Assembly (NCBI GenBank): GCA_003194525.1 | Contig: NBIV01000214.1 | Coordinates: forward strand, 1 to 64,000 | Length of the DNA stretch: 64,000 nucleotides | Direction of reading: 5' to 3' | DNA from: Gracilariopsis chorda | Taxonomy: Eukaryota > Rhodophyta > Florideophyceae > Gracilariales > Gracilariaceae | Shown: positions 11,194 through 22,600 of the stretch, piece by piece | Position numbering within the stretch: position 1 is the first letter of the stretch | Layout of the letters: each line of letters opens with the position of its first letter | Notes under the pieces: generated by a model | What the model was told of the DNA's origin: nothing | The model's database searches: none | The model's input: the letters and a program-made list of their open reading frames with translations, nothing else | Translations under genes and position numbers: made by a program

Positions 11194-14100
11194 ATGGTGC
11201 ACTAGGCCGTTCTTCAACTCCCAAGCCTTTAATATCAGTACTGAACTTGGTGTGCCACGCAAGGTGAGCCTGTTTCAGTCCATATATGGCCTTTAGCAGT
11301 TTAAAACAACGCGACTTCAGCCCAGGTATACCACGCGGAGACATTACTCACACGTCTTATATTAGGTCACCATTGAGTAACGCGGTCTTGATGTCAACCT
11401 GTGTGACATACATTGGCATGTACAGCATAAGGTACAAGAACATGCGAACCAAGTTGAAAGATACAATCGGTGCATACGTCTCCATGTAATCCTGACCATA
11501 TGTCTGGGGGTTCCCCCCTGCTACGCTTCGAGCTCGGAATCGGTCCACTGAGGCGTCTGCATCACGTTTAACTTTAAGAATGACATTTGTAGGTAAAGGC
11601 TGTGACTGCGGTGAGTCATCTGGAACCCAAGTACCTTTGTCGTTTAGTGATGTGAGCTCTTCATCAATGGCACTCTACCATTGTGCTCTTTCCGATGGAG
11701 TTGAAGATAATGCCTCCTGAAGTGTTGGGTCGTCACTTGTGGTCACTTCGACTTGAGAGGTAGCGGCAACAGCCATATTCTACCAGCGCTGTGGTGCACG
11801 CCGACTGCGACGAGGGTATCTAGATTCTGGTTCGGGATGAACATTGGACTCATCAATATCAATATAATCCTCGTTCGCGTTCTCCCCAGAATTGGTATCG
11901 CTCGCAGCATTGCCAGTTCTTGGAGTTTGAACCTCATTCACAGTTTCGGTGGGTTGGTCTAGTGCATCCTGTGCATCGGTTTCTGCGCCTGACCTAAGTT
12001 CTCCGAATTAATCGAGCGAAAACTCATCCGAACTGTCACTAGAGCTCTCATACCCAGCGCTATTATAGTCAATGTCTGATGCACTTTCGTCATCCATATA
12101 GTTTACGAGGTATGGGGCACCAGGGCATGTAGATTCATCAAAATTGACATGCTGGGACCTCACATTTCGAGGTATCTCATATTCACCAGTGACCACAACC
12201 TCGTAAAAACCATGCTAAAGAGTCTGCAAGTATACTCCCTCAAGTGCACGAGACTCGAACTTGGTGTCCGGGTTCATTTTCAATACATATGCTGCGCATC
12301 CAAACACTCTAGCATGCTTCAATGATGGCTTATTACCAGTCACCAACAGGTATGGAGTCGAGCCGGTGGTAGAGTGAGGAACTCTGTTGCGAATATAAAT
12401 AACATATTTGAGTGCATAGAGCCATAGGCATTCTGTCAAGTTGGCCTGATTCAGCAAATCTCGAGCAGATGCTTCCATGGTGGGATTGATGCGCTCGGCA
12501 ATTGCGTTATGTTTCGGTGTATAAGGGTGTGAGAACGACGTTCCCTGCAGACCATTGGCATCGTTTTCTTGTAATGCAATGTACTCCTCTGCATTGTCCT
12601 AGTGCAAATTTTGAACAAGCACATGCGCTTCTCCAAGCTGCTGGAGCTTATTCCTTATACCCAACATCACTTCCCCCATTTCAGATCTATGCAACATGAA
12701 GCCGAGGAATGCATATCGAGAGCGGTCATTGATAAACGCAGACGCATACTGAAAAAGATCTGGAAACGATGGCAGCAGAGGACCAATGATGTCCGAGTGC
12801 ACAATGTCTCCAATCTCTTTTGCTCGTTTGAGCTTTCCCAAAAATGGAAGTTTATACGCTCCGCCAAATCGGCATGGTCGACATACCTCCCCGGTCTGCT
12901 TCAGCTTTGGCACTCCATCAACTTGCTCGTGTACCTTTTGAAGTTCTCTTGGGTTCATATGTGCAAGTCGGCGGTGCCACAGCTTTGTGACATCTTGGTG
13001 TTTTGCAGATAGTAGACTTGTGTGATCGGTGTGCTCGATAGGACATGGCAGCGTGTACAACCTAGAGTGTGTGCCTCGTTGACCACATCCAATTTCAAAC
13101 CCCTCTTCGTGGGTAAGGCGAACCTGACTTGCGCCGAATAGCGACTGTATTCCTTTATCGGCCATACGACCAACAGAGGCTAAGTTGTATCCAAGATCTG
13201 GGACATGTAGTACATCCTTCAATCGGAGGTTAGCCTCGACGAAGGGCAGTAAAACATCGCCTTGTTGTGTGGCCGTGACCGTGGTATTGTAAGCAAGTTC
13301 AATACCCCTCGGAGATATGTCAACCAATGTGTTGGGCAAAAACGCATAGGCGGAACAACAGAAATGGGACGCGGCACCACTATCCGCATACGTATCCATG
13401 CTCTTACACACAGATAAGAGCACTGTAGACTTCTCTACACCCATTCCGGCGATCTCAACCTTGGATCCCCTTCGTGATGACTTACCAGACTGTTTAGACT
13501 TGTCACCTGAACCGGCTTTGAGTTGGTCCAAGATGAATTTGGGTAAACGGTTGTCCGGATTGTCAGGATTCATGTGGCATCGGTCCTGCGTGTGGCCATC
13601 GTGTTCGCAGAAAGTGCAATGGTAACCGTTTTTGGTGGAAACAGCATAACCACGCCCATTGGACTCAATGTTTGAGTTGGAATCTGATATATTACCATCA
13701 TTTTTGCGCCCATTTGACAATTTGTTACGTCCACTACAACGGCCATTACCTTTACCTCGGTTCTTTTTACGGTTACGACCACGAGTGGCAATGATAAAAC
13801 CAAGTTGACGAGCATTGTACTCATCAATCAGGGTAGTTGTCACATATTCCCACGTCAATTCCGAGATCTCCTTCGTCCTAAGTGCCGAAGCAGTTGACTC
13901 TTGTGAGGAGTTGGGGTCGATAGAGGCTATTAGCCTTGGAGCCTTATGTGACTCTGGAATGGCAGCATGGTTCCCCATTCCGTCTAATTGGGAGAATAAA
14001 GAGGCAAACAGCTCCACATATTCTGACATATTTTGCCCAATATATGACATTCGGAACAGTTGGGTCTGTACAGCGATACGAGAAACTGTTCGGTTGGAGG

Positions 14101-14545
14101 CATAACGTGCATCTAGCATTCTCAACATACGCCCAGGATCATCATCCATATCCATCACAACGCGTAGTGGGGCATGGCCGAGTGCACAAATGATGATTGC
14201 ACATGCCTTTTCCCCCTTTGCAAATATACGGGAGGCCGTCTTGGTAGCAGTAAAACCAGACGCTTGTGTCATTATAGCACTGGATGACTCCTCCGAACTT
14301 GACATGACAACTTTCCAGACACCTTTAATTCGACAAGCGGCACGTAGACGGTGTCGCCAGAGGGTGTACTCCTCGCCGCGCTTACCGTAGAAGAGCGCGA
14401 TCTTCACACCAGAAGTGGATTCGACTCAACTTCGGAGTCTGACATAGTTCCAGAAGGAGTTCAGTAACCAAAATAGGAACACATAATGCTCGGAAATGAA
14501 GCAGAGTGAGGGACTCGATGCTTAGAATGGCTATCAGAATAGGCA
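11194..14545 (-). pseudogene. Element B: copia gag-protease-integrase-RT (first half)
   Basis: This is the best preserved copy of its subfamily. The main frame, 14407 to 12599, gives about 600 residues: gag beginning FYGKRGEEYTLWRHRLRAAC, zinc knuckle CTFCEHDGHTQDRC, protease YADSGAASHF, integrase zinc domain (WHRRLAHMNPREL) and the first catalytic Asp in HSDIIGPL. It stops exactly where a Ser precedes the second catalytic Asp (NLH-stop-DNAEEY). The frame then resumes to 12215, and RT runs from 11548 to 11194, ending at the codons PSAP. A one-base deletion near 14430 removes the normal gag start. The 3' half of RT, RNase H and both LTRs are missing. It is the inverted duplicate of 24975-28324. 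Confidence 0.9.
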
Positions 14546-14757
14546 AGTGGCTCCATTGCGTGCTTCGCACGCGTTAAGGAGTAAAAGAAGCATTAGAGTG
14601 AAAGGAGTATTTGGGTAGCGTGTTTTGGGTAATTTTTTTGTAGAATGGAAGTATGTTTGGGGAGTAAGAAGGGAGAAAAAAAAGAAAAAAAAGAAAGAAA
14701 AAAGAAGATGTTTACTTAAAGCTATCAAGTCCGTCACCGAAAGAACTTCGGGGTACA

Positions 14758-15045
14758 CTACATTATTGGTAGAGGTGCTACCGGCAGGGAGTTTTGAAAG
14801 GCGACGTACAGCTGGCCATACGTGAAACAGCCATCACGCAAATCCAGTCCAATGCGACCACTATACGACTGACCCTGTGCCTTATTGGTAGTGATGGCAA
14901 AACAGACACGTACTGGGAACTGGGTCTGATTTGCCAAATAAGTAAAAATGGCAGTTGTGTGCATAGACAGTGCGCTTTCAGCTCTGTTATGCAACGCATG
15001 ATTGAAGGCAATGGTAATAGCGTGCTCTGCATGCGGGCGTTTCAC
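14758..15045 (-). pseudogene. PIF1-like helicase fragment of a Helitron
   Basis: About 95 residues contain QFPVRVCFAITTNKAQGQS and, further on, FTYGQLYVAF. These match the last helicase motifs of Helitron RepHel proteins (QFPVR.AFAMTINKSQGQ ... GQLYVALSR). After GQLYVAF the expected S-R-V continuation is lost to a frameshift, and everything upstream (helicase motifs I-IV, Rep nuclease) is missing. It would have unwound DNA for rolling-circle transposition. It is a remnant, not a host PIF1 gene, judged by the QFPVR motif and the transposon context. Confidence 0.7.
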
Positions 15046-15062
15046 GCCCGCGTGCAGAGCAC
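15022..15062. repeat. GC-rich 18-bp stem hairpin
   Basis: Arms GTGCTCTGCATGCGGGCG and its near-perfect complement (one mismatch) surround the loop TTTCA. A related, more decayed hairpin lies on the far side of copia element E at about 19752-19801. Confidence 0.75.
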
Positions 15063-15068
15063 CACACC

Positions 15069-15298
15069 TTTAGCTTGATCACAACTTGGATACCTCTCTT
15101 TACTTCGTCAAGGCACTCTTATCTTCTTAAGTAGTCATTCTGGAGCTTAGTTCTTGCCCAAATCGTGCATACAATTCAATCTATTGTCAAATATCTATCT
15201 ATCGTAAAGAAAGATATGATCGCGTAAGTCACAATTCATTCTATAATATCAGAACGCATGCAATCTGTCAACAGATTAACGTTAACATCCAGTCAACA
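15069..15298 (-). repeat. 3' LTR of element E
   Basis: On minus it begins TGTTGACTGGATG and ends with CAAGCTAAA. It pairs with 19484-19716. Confidence 0.85.
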
Positions 15299-15310
15299 CG
15301 CCCTCTCGTT

Positions 15311-18300
15311 CTATACCATAAAATTAATTGAGAGACCCAGAGCTTGACAATGACGATTGTGAACTTCTGTCGGCAGTCCTTTGGTCATAATGTCTGCCAA
15401 CAACAACGAACTGGGAAGATAGCTCAGTTGAACAGATTTCTTCTCAACATGGTCACGAACCAGGTGATACCGAACGTCAATGTGTTTCGTTCTCGCACTG
15501 CATAAGTTGTCATTCAATAGGGCCAACATGCCCTGATTGTCTCCATGAATAACAGTACCCTCGGGATTGCCAATTCGTAGATCTTTCATTAGTTGCCGAA
15601 GCCAAATACATTCACGGATGGCAAAAGCCATCGCCACATACTCAGATTCCACTGTTGATTGTGGAACAATCGATTGCTTCTTAGATCTCCATGAAATTGT
15701 TGCTCCAGAAAGGATAAGTCCAAATCCACTTGTCGATTTGCGATCACATACATCACCAGCAAAATCCGCGTCACTATAGCCTACCAAAAGGCCATCTGTC
15801 TTCTTCCACACGAGTCCCATATACTTTGTACCCTTGAGATAACGAAGTACTCTCTTTGCGGCCTTCCAGTGGTCACTTCCGTACTTGTCCAAAAAAAGAG
15901 ATAAATAACCAACAGCAAACGAGATGTCCGGTCTACAGGTGTTACTCAAATGCAATAACAATCCAATAAAGTTCAAGATAAGGAACATCAGTGCGTCGCT
16001 CATCAACATCTGTAACTAGAAGCTTTTTGCCGGGAACCATGGGAGTAGCAACAGATGAGAAATTCGCCATTCCAAAACCTTCAAGAGCATCCTTGATCAA
16101 TGGAGCATTATGAATTCTAATTGATCCTATAGCAGACTTTTCAGTGACTAGTCCCAAGAATTTGCTATCATCCGTTTCGATTCGAAGCTCGACATGCTTT
16201 GATAACTCTTTGACAAAGTGTTGGACCTTCTTCTTGTTTTTTCCAGCAATTAGAACATCATCGACGTACAGTACAAGCACAATCACCGTCTTGCTCTCAT
16301 CATGAAGTAGATACAGAGAAGGATCAGCAGAAGAGGCAACGGCACCATGACTGAGCAGGATAGAGTGCAAGAATTTTCGGATCGGTCTAGATGCCTGCTT
16401 CAAGCCATAAATAGCTTTCTTCAGCCGATACACCAGATTTTCCTTGCCGCGTACTTCAAAACCACGGGGTTGCTCCATGTACACTTCTTCTTCAAGTGTG
16501 CCATAGAGAAAAGCCGCCTTGATGTCCAATCTCATGTAGCACATAGACTGATCGACTATCATAGCCAATAACATCCGAACAGTGGTATACTTGGCTACAG
16601 GTGCAAAGACTTGAGAGTAATCTTCACCATACTGCTGCATAAACCCTTTTGCAACTATGCGAGCCTTCTGTCGTGTCACCTGATCAAAGTTGTTACGCTT
16701 GCGGTCAAAGACCCATCTGCATGGTATAGGTCGCGACCGATTCGGCAGGTCTGTAAGCTCAATCACTCCTCTTTGTCGCAGGTTCTTCATTTCAGCACAC
16801 ATTGCACTATGCCACTGTTCACGTTCACTACTTACCATGGCCTCATCGTACGGTCAAGGCAAATCCGGACTGCAGGCTCCCATCACACAACGTAGTTGCA
16901 AGGCCAACATAGCGTCTGCTGCGTACCTACTCGGGGCATTACGTATTCTGCTTGACCGTCGTGGCTCTGGTGGATAATTGGTGACACGTTCCGGGTCCAC
17001 ATTTCCAGTCTCACCCAGAAACTTCAACTCCATCAAGTCTTCATCGTACTCGGCATTATTCCCCTTCGCAGCAGTCGCAAAATCTTCATTATCCACTTCA
17101 TTTCCACGTATCTCCATATCTTCGCTTCCTTCATCATCACTGCCAAATAAATCGGATAGACTGGTACCATCTTCTCCGCGATTCTCTGTTGGCCAGCCAA
17201 GAATCGACTCATCGAACTGGACATCTCTTGAGACAGAGAAAGTAGCACTATCTGGATAGTAACTTCTGTAAGAATTTCCTCTTTCAAATCCGACGAGTAT
17301 GCTCTTTCGAGCCCTTGGACCAAACTTGCCATCTCTCTTCTCCTCCGGAATGTGCACGTAGGCTAAGGACCCAAAAACTCTGATGTAGGATAAGTTGGGA
17401 CGTGTTCCGAACACTTTCTGAAAGGGCGTACTGCTTCCATCAGAAGCGGAGGTGTATATAGCATTCCGAGTATGGTTTGCAGTATTGATAGCCTCAGCCC
17501 AAAGCCTACTCCGTCCAGGAAATGAGGATAAAGATAAGAACATCGTGCTCGCAGCATCATTCAAGGTCCGATTCAGTAGCTCCGCTTTCCTATTCGATTC
17601 AGGGCTGTATGGTGCTGTCGGCTGCTTCTTGACGCCTCGTTCAGAGAGCCAGTTCTGCAAAGTTTTGGAGAGGTACTCTTCGGCATTTTCGAACCTGATA
17701 CTCTTCACATGCTTATCCAAAGCGGTTGCTAGCTCAACAATCATTTCTCTGACAGCAGCCGGAACTTCAAAACGTTTCTGCAGGAATCTGACCATCGAAT
17801 AAGCACTCTTGTCATCATATAATGTCACATAGTACTTGGCACCACCAATCGATGCGATGCGTATTGGTCCAACAACATCAGTGTGTACTAGGTCACCTGG
17901 TTCTTTCGAATGATGATTCACATGGAGTGCGGGCGTAGTATCTCGTACAGACTTTGATACCTTGCAGTCATCGCATATACCCCACTCAGAAACATTCTGG
18001 AATGGAACACCATTCACAAGCGGGACAGTCTTACTAAGATGGTCTCTGCACATGTGCTTCAGTCGACGGTGCCATAGAAATGATTCTTTCACCTTCGTTT
18101 TGGAAACTAAGGCCGCACTACCCGCACTGTCAACGGACGGTTTCAGTAATGCCGTGTACAATCCAGTCCGTTCTGACTCAAATACCAGGAGACAAATTGT
18201 GTTCGTCTTTGGGTCAGTTATAGTACAAGTACCATATCCCTCTCGTTCATCACTCCGGAACGTTATGACTAGACCTTTCTTGCGCATACACCCAACAGAG

Positions 18301-19364
18301 AGAAGATTGAACTTCAAATCGGGAACATACTGCACATCAGTGAGTGTAACAAGGTTGGTAGTACCATAAGCAACAGTACTTGCATGTATGTTGCCTTTCC
18401 CATGCACACGAATATGGGTTCCATCTCCGACTTCAACACTCTCACGCGTTGATCTTTCCAACGTCTCAAACAGGGAACGATCATTACACATGTGGGTTGT
18501 TGCCCCAGCATCGATGAACAACTTCGGGTGGGATTCATGGCTGTCAGATCCCAAGATGGGCGCTCTGGCAACATTTGAAGCAGTATCTGTGTCCAACACC
18601 AGACCTTCCGTTTTCTGCTGCGGTGGACGGTACTTCTTGCTCTCAGGGTTCGTAAAACACTTCACCTTCTTGTGTCCAGACTTACCACAGTAATAGCATT
18701 TGATTTTTGACCTCATCTTAGGCTTCTGACGAGTACCTAATGCCCTTGTAACTTCGCCGGAAAGTTCAAGACTGGAAAGGTAGGTTGCTTCTTTTGAAAT
18801 GAGCAGCTCAAGAGATTCCGATAGTGACTTGTCCATTCCCCGAATGACTTCTGCAGTGACCCCAAATTTTTAACGCAGGCCACGTAGCAAAGCGCGTAGC
18901 TGTTCTGCTTCGGAAGTGTTGTAGCCAATCCCTCCAAGTTGGGACTCCAGTTCAGAGAGACGAGCGCGAAGTTCAAGTACAGTTTCACTTGGTTTCATCT
19001 TAGCCTGATAACGGTCCAAAAGACCATCCCTACTGGCTTGCGATACACCCTGGTGCTGTTCCTTGAGAGTGTTCCACACAAGAGATGGATCTTGCATATC
19101 CATGACAGGGGCAACACAATAGTCATGCACTAAAAGCAAGATGGTAGACAATGCTACTTCCGTACGGCGATCGAATTTCCAGACATTTTCGTCATCTTCT
19201 CCTGGCGGAGATTCGGAGCCATCGACGATGCTCCACAGTCCCTTGCTACGGAAAACCAGTTCAACCTTCCAGGACCAGAGAAAGTAATTTGTTGACGTAA
19301 GCAGCGGTAGACAAATTTTATTCACGTCAACAACAGAAGTACGTTCATCCCAATCTTCGTTCAT
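15311..19364 (-). pseudogene. Element E gag-pol polyprotein (three lesions)
   Basis: A copia polyprotein interrupted by only two in-frame stops (TAA near 18868, TGA near 16852) and one frameshift near 15960. Gag runs from 19364 (MNEDWDERTSV). Numbering from the in-frame Met at 18836: knuckle CYYCGKSGHKKVKC at residues 47-60, protease FIDAGATTHM with Asp109 (usual D-S/T-G is D-A-G), integrase zinc domain around 256-291, catalytic Asp320 (HTDVVGPI) and Glu419, 35 residues after position 383. Position 383, normally the second Asp, is Glu (RFENAEEY). RT YVDDVLIAG lies near 16255-16281; RNase H ends at ADIMTKGLPTEVHNRH. Frame and order are otherwise complete. Confidence 0.92.
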
Positions 19365-19469
19365 CTTTGAAGTACGTCAAGTATGGAGGACAATCGGTAG
19401 GACCAGGGAAAGTTATCGTATAGACTCACAAACAACAGGTGGTTGGGATCGACAAGAGGCAGGAGGGGT

Positions 19470-19483
19470 CTGGGCCCATAACC
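19470..19483 (-). other. Primer-binding site of element E
   Basis: On minus GGTTATGGGCCCAG follows the 5' LTR end directly, the same initiator tRNA-Met half-tRNA site as in the L1-L3 elements although the LTRs are unrelated. Confidence 0.85.
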
Positions 19484-19716
19484 TTTAGCTTGATCACGAC
19501 TTGGATACCTCTCTTTAATTCGTCAAGGCACTCTTATCTTCTTAAGTAGTCATCCTGGAGCTTAATTCTTGCCCAAATCGTGCATCCAATTCAATCTATT
19601 GTCAAACATCTATCTATCGTAAAGAAAGATATTATCGCGTAAGTCACTATTCATTCTATAATATCAGAACGCATGCAAACTGTCAACAGACTAACGTTAA
19701 GATCCAGTCAAAAACA
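19484..19716 (-). repeat. 5' LTR of element E
   Basis: A 233-bp copy, beginning TGTTTTTGACTGG on minus. It differs from the 3' copy by a 3-bp insertion at its start and scattered substitutions. Confidence 0.85.
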
Positions 19717-20047
19717 CCGCCCCCGCATGCAGTTCATAGATGTTTTTATGGCAATGGCATGCTTTGTACGCAGGCGTTTCAAGCCTTGCGTGCAGACTGC
19801 CCCGCCGCCTCGGCACGCAGTCTGCAGAGGCTACTTTGTGCCACTACGCGTCTAGCGTGTAGATGAGATCTGTATATCTTAAAATTTGGAAGAAAAGGGC
19901 CACCATGGTGCAACGCAAAGTCGTTCATAGCGTTTTTGCACATAGCATTATTGAACAGAGTTGCGTTGCCGCCTGTAATATACCTTGCATTGCCATCAGA
20001 GCATCAGATAGTCTCTGCAGACTCGTGTGAGAAGGTATTTTGGCTTC
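19717..20047. other. Intergenic stretch with decayed hairpin
   Basis: No gene is visible. At 19752-19801 the sequence resembles the hairpin region left of element E (shared GGCAATGG and GGCGTTTCA blocks). That suggests element E landed in, or recombined between, copies of one repeat. Confidence 0.4.
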
Positions 20048-20050
20048 AAT

Positions 20051-20181
20051 TGCATCGAATTGGGGCATAAATCTGTACACTGAAACCTAGCATCGTTGCC
20101 CCTCGAGTCATCGCGCCTAGTAGATTCGAGGGGCGACGATGCTAGGTTTCAGTGTACAGATTTATGCCCAAATTCGATGCA
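20051..20181. repeat. 56-bp inverted repeat with 19-bp loop
   Basis: Arms 20051-20106 and 20126-20181 are complementary with only two mismatches (core TGTACACTGAAACCTAGCAT). Transcribed, this would fold into a long hairpin. A further direct copy of part of the arm begins at 20184. Confidence 0.9.
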
Positions 20182-20195
20182 CATGTACACTGAAA

Positions 20196-20315
20196 CCTAG
20201 CATCGTCGCCCTTCGAATCATCGCGCCTAGTATCATGGCACCTAGCATCGTCGCGCCTAGCATCATTGCGCTTAGGATCGTAGCGCCCAGCATCGTGGCG
20301 TCTAGCATCGTCGAG
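20196..20315. repeat. 15-bp tandem repeat, eight units
   Basis: Degenerate copies of CCTAGCATCGTCGCG run head to tail. The unit is also contained in the arms and loop of the adjacent inverted repeat. Scattered echoes (GCATCGTAG, CATCGCGC) continue to about 20700. The 15-bp period keeps a frame open but the translation is just the repeat. Confidence 0.85.
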
Positions 20316-20825
20316 CATTTTTGTTTAGAACCTCATTTAGAGTAACATGGCGTGCTGCTCATGTATTATGGCTTCTATGGCATCGAGCTTTGAGAATAGA
20401 GCTGTAGAGCATTGCTTCGTAAATGGAAATAGAATCATCGCGCATTCCACTACGGCGCATAAAGTGTTCATGTAGAACATGGTCAAGCATAGCTTTGTTG
20501 CGCAGAGCATCGTAGAAGGCAGCACTACGTGTGGCAATTATGCAGTAAACTATGCTACGGTGCGGAAGTAAAACCTTCGCGTATACCGCAGCAGGGTAGA
20601 TATTGGCATAGCCTTGTCGCATAGCCTTGTGCCTCTCACCATTGTCGCGCCTAGAATCATTTTATAGAGCATGGTGATGTGGAGCGTGGGTTAAGAGATC
20701 ACTGCGTACTGCTCTGTGGTTTAGAGAAGTATAGTCATGCCGTCAAGTAAATGCGTGTATAATTATGACGAGCAATGTAATACTTGTAGGGTAAGTAGAG
20801 CAAAGGAAAGTAGAGCGCTCATCGC
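20316..20825. other. Low-complexity intergenic sequence
   Basis: No gene is seen. The stretch holds degraded echoes of the neighbouring CATCG repeats. Confidence 0.4.
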
Positions 20826-20937
20826 GTGAATGACATGGCACGCTTTAGTGTAGTGCCATTTAATTTGTGTGCATACCCATGGTGAATGACATGGCACGCT
20901 TTATTGTAGTGCCATTTTATTGGTGTGCATGACCATG
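20826..20937. repeat. 56-bp tandem repeat, two copies plus a partial third
   Basis: Units start at 20826 and 20882 with GTGAATGACATGGCACGCTT. A decayed third unit follows to about 20975. Confidence 0.8.
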
Positions 20938-20975
20938 TTGTAGTAGAGCGTGCAATGTTATTGGTGCACATGACC

Positions 20976-21269
20976 GTTGAAAAATAGTAATTAAAAGGGT
21001 CATGTACACTGCACTGCAACGGGTTGGTTACTGTAGTGTAACGGGTGGGCTACTTTGATCAAACGGCTAGGCTACTGTGGCGTGCAAAAGGCAACAGGTG
21101 GAAACGTGTCGCATTATGCCGTGCAAAATGCCTCTTGGAGCGCATAAAACGCCACATTTCCACTTGGCAGCCTATTTCTCCGTTTTGCAGCCAATGGGTG
21201 AGCGTTAGCTGACACACCGACAGACAGACGGACAATCATTGTCTTTGGTAAGGGGGGAGAAAGGAGCTG
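20976..21269. other. Intergenic sequence, no feature seen
   Basis: No gene or clear repeat is visible, apart from short echoes such as GGCTACTGTAG. Confidence 0.3.
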
Positions 21270-21807
21270 TTCGATAGGTGCGGCTTTGGACTGATAGCGG
21301 ATGTCACACTATGAGGGTGATACTGGAGTGGAGTATTCTCAACACTCAACAGCGAGCGTGCCAGCGGAGACCGTGTAACCAAGTCTCAAAGCTCGTCCAG
21401 ACGCGTCTGGTACGCGAATCAGAGGCAAAGTTCGGGTCCTCGACGCCCGGAATATACTCACAAGTGGCTCTGAAGCGCACTCGAAAGAGAAAATAAAAGA
21501 TGGCACTTCGTAAAAGCGGGCGCACTGACAGGAGAAACTACCTCCGCTACCCTAAGGGTTGAACCCCTGGACCCTAGATGCTCTCTCTACGTGCGTGGTG
21601 TGATACTCTGCGACGTGCCCTACTCTGCACATTTCACGAGTAGGGTGCTCAATCCGTACGAAACGTTCCAGGGAGGTTACTAACAAGCGCGATATGCTTT
21701 CACCAGTTAAACCCTGCTGGTCTCTTGCCGGATATCAGCTCGACCTTACGCACGCACGCAAAAATAAAAGAAGTTGAAACGGAGCGACGTCTGCAAGTAT
21801 CAACGCT
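21270..21807 (-). mobile_element. Leader of an L3-type copia element, truncated
   Basis: This is the inverted counterpart of the leader at 24427-24965. The element continues no further: gag-pol is missing to the left of about 21270, so only leader, primer site and LTR survive. Confidence 0.75.
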
Positions 21808-21821
21808 CTGGGCCAATAACC
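21808..21821 (-). other. Primer-binding site, one mismatch
   Basis: On minus it reads GGTTATTGGCCCAG, one base off the initiator tRNA-Met anticodon-arm complement, and directly follows the LTR. Confidence 0.75.
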
Positions 21822-22600
21822 TGTAGATATGAAATGATGTTGGGCTTCGACGCAAATGAAAGGGAAAGAAAGAAAGAAAATAAAGAGTGAAGGTTGCCAT
21901 GCTTTGTTTGGTTTACTTGGAGTTGCAACATCTGCAACTTATATAGCACCACTAGAGTGCACTACAACTACAAGAAAAACCCTAACCACTAAGTGCGGAC
22001 AGCCAGTACTACCAATCATATTCAAACATAAGACAATAAGGGTTGCACAAACTGGTGACAGTTCACTACAACCATGCATAACATTATTCCAACACATGCC
22101 AAGGAGGCACAGTAAGTGAAACAACCATGACAACAATGTGCCAGCATGTCACAGCCCTGTATAATGAGTTTCTTGCGTCATCATGACCATGAAAATGCAT
22201 AAGGTCACATGACACTGTATCCATATCGATAACCGAAGTCCATTGCGTGCGATGCACGAGCTGGCACACACAATCACACGTCTGCCGCAACGTGATGTCC
22301 CTGTAAACCAGTGCAGCCACACAGAATCTCATGTACGTTTTCCATTCACATTATGCCAAGTGTCCTATGCGGTGCCTATGACCCATACAATGTATACCAC
22401 TTGTAAACCACGTAATGCATATGGGCATATGCAGTAGCCAATCATAAGCCCGTTTCACGTTGGGTTCGAGCACACGCGCATATGCGCTTTTGCAAGGGAG
22501 GTGCTCAAAAGTGCCCATCGTTATATGCAACTTTGTTTCCAAGTAGTCTAATATGAAGTTCTAGGGCTTCCAGGCATTTGACCATGTGCCAACATCAACA
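21822..22600 (-). repeat. L3-type LTR, minus orientation
   Basis: A 779-bp LTR, TGTTGATGTTGGCACATGG to CATATCTACA on minus. It serves as the LTR downstream of the RNase H fragment H. The near-identical inverted partner is 23634-24412. A TATA box on minus is at 21938-21945. Confidence 0.88.

Larger units (their letters stand above)
14546..15068 (-). mobile_element. Helitron-like remnant
   Basis: This segment holds the end of a Helitron-type helicase (separate entry), an A/T-rich tail at 14630-14710 and, near 14558-14573, a short GC-rich hairpin (GCGTGCTTCGCACGC on plus). The tail, hairpin and helicase order fits the 3' end of a Helitron read on minus, but no clear CTRR terminus was found. On the left it meets element B at about 14545. 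Confidence 0.45.
15069..19716 (-). mobile_element. Element E: nearly complete copia retrotransposon with short LTRs
   Basis: A 4.65-kb minus-strand element with matched LTRs of 230 and 233 bp, primer-binding site, one gag-pol region and a purine-rich tract (GAGAGGGCG on minus) just before the 3' LTR. LTRs differ at roughly one base in twenty, so the insertion is fairly recent compared with other elements here. The flanking 5-mers (ACACC and CCGCC) do not match, so no target-site duplication is claimed. Its LTRs are unrelated to L1-L3. Confidence 0.9.

Noticed and set aside
15064-19721. Target-site duplication of element E
   Set aside because: ACACC and CCGCC differ at two of five positions; not accepted as a duplication.
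20139-20345. Open frame with repeated Pro-Ser-Ile-Val-Ala
   Set aside because: Translation of the 15-bp tandem repeat; the period is a multiple of three, so a frame stays open by itself.
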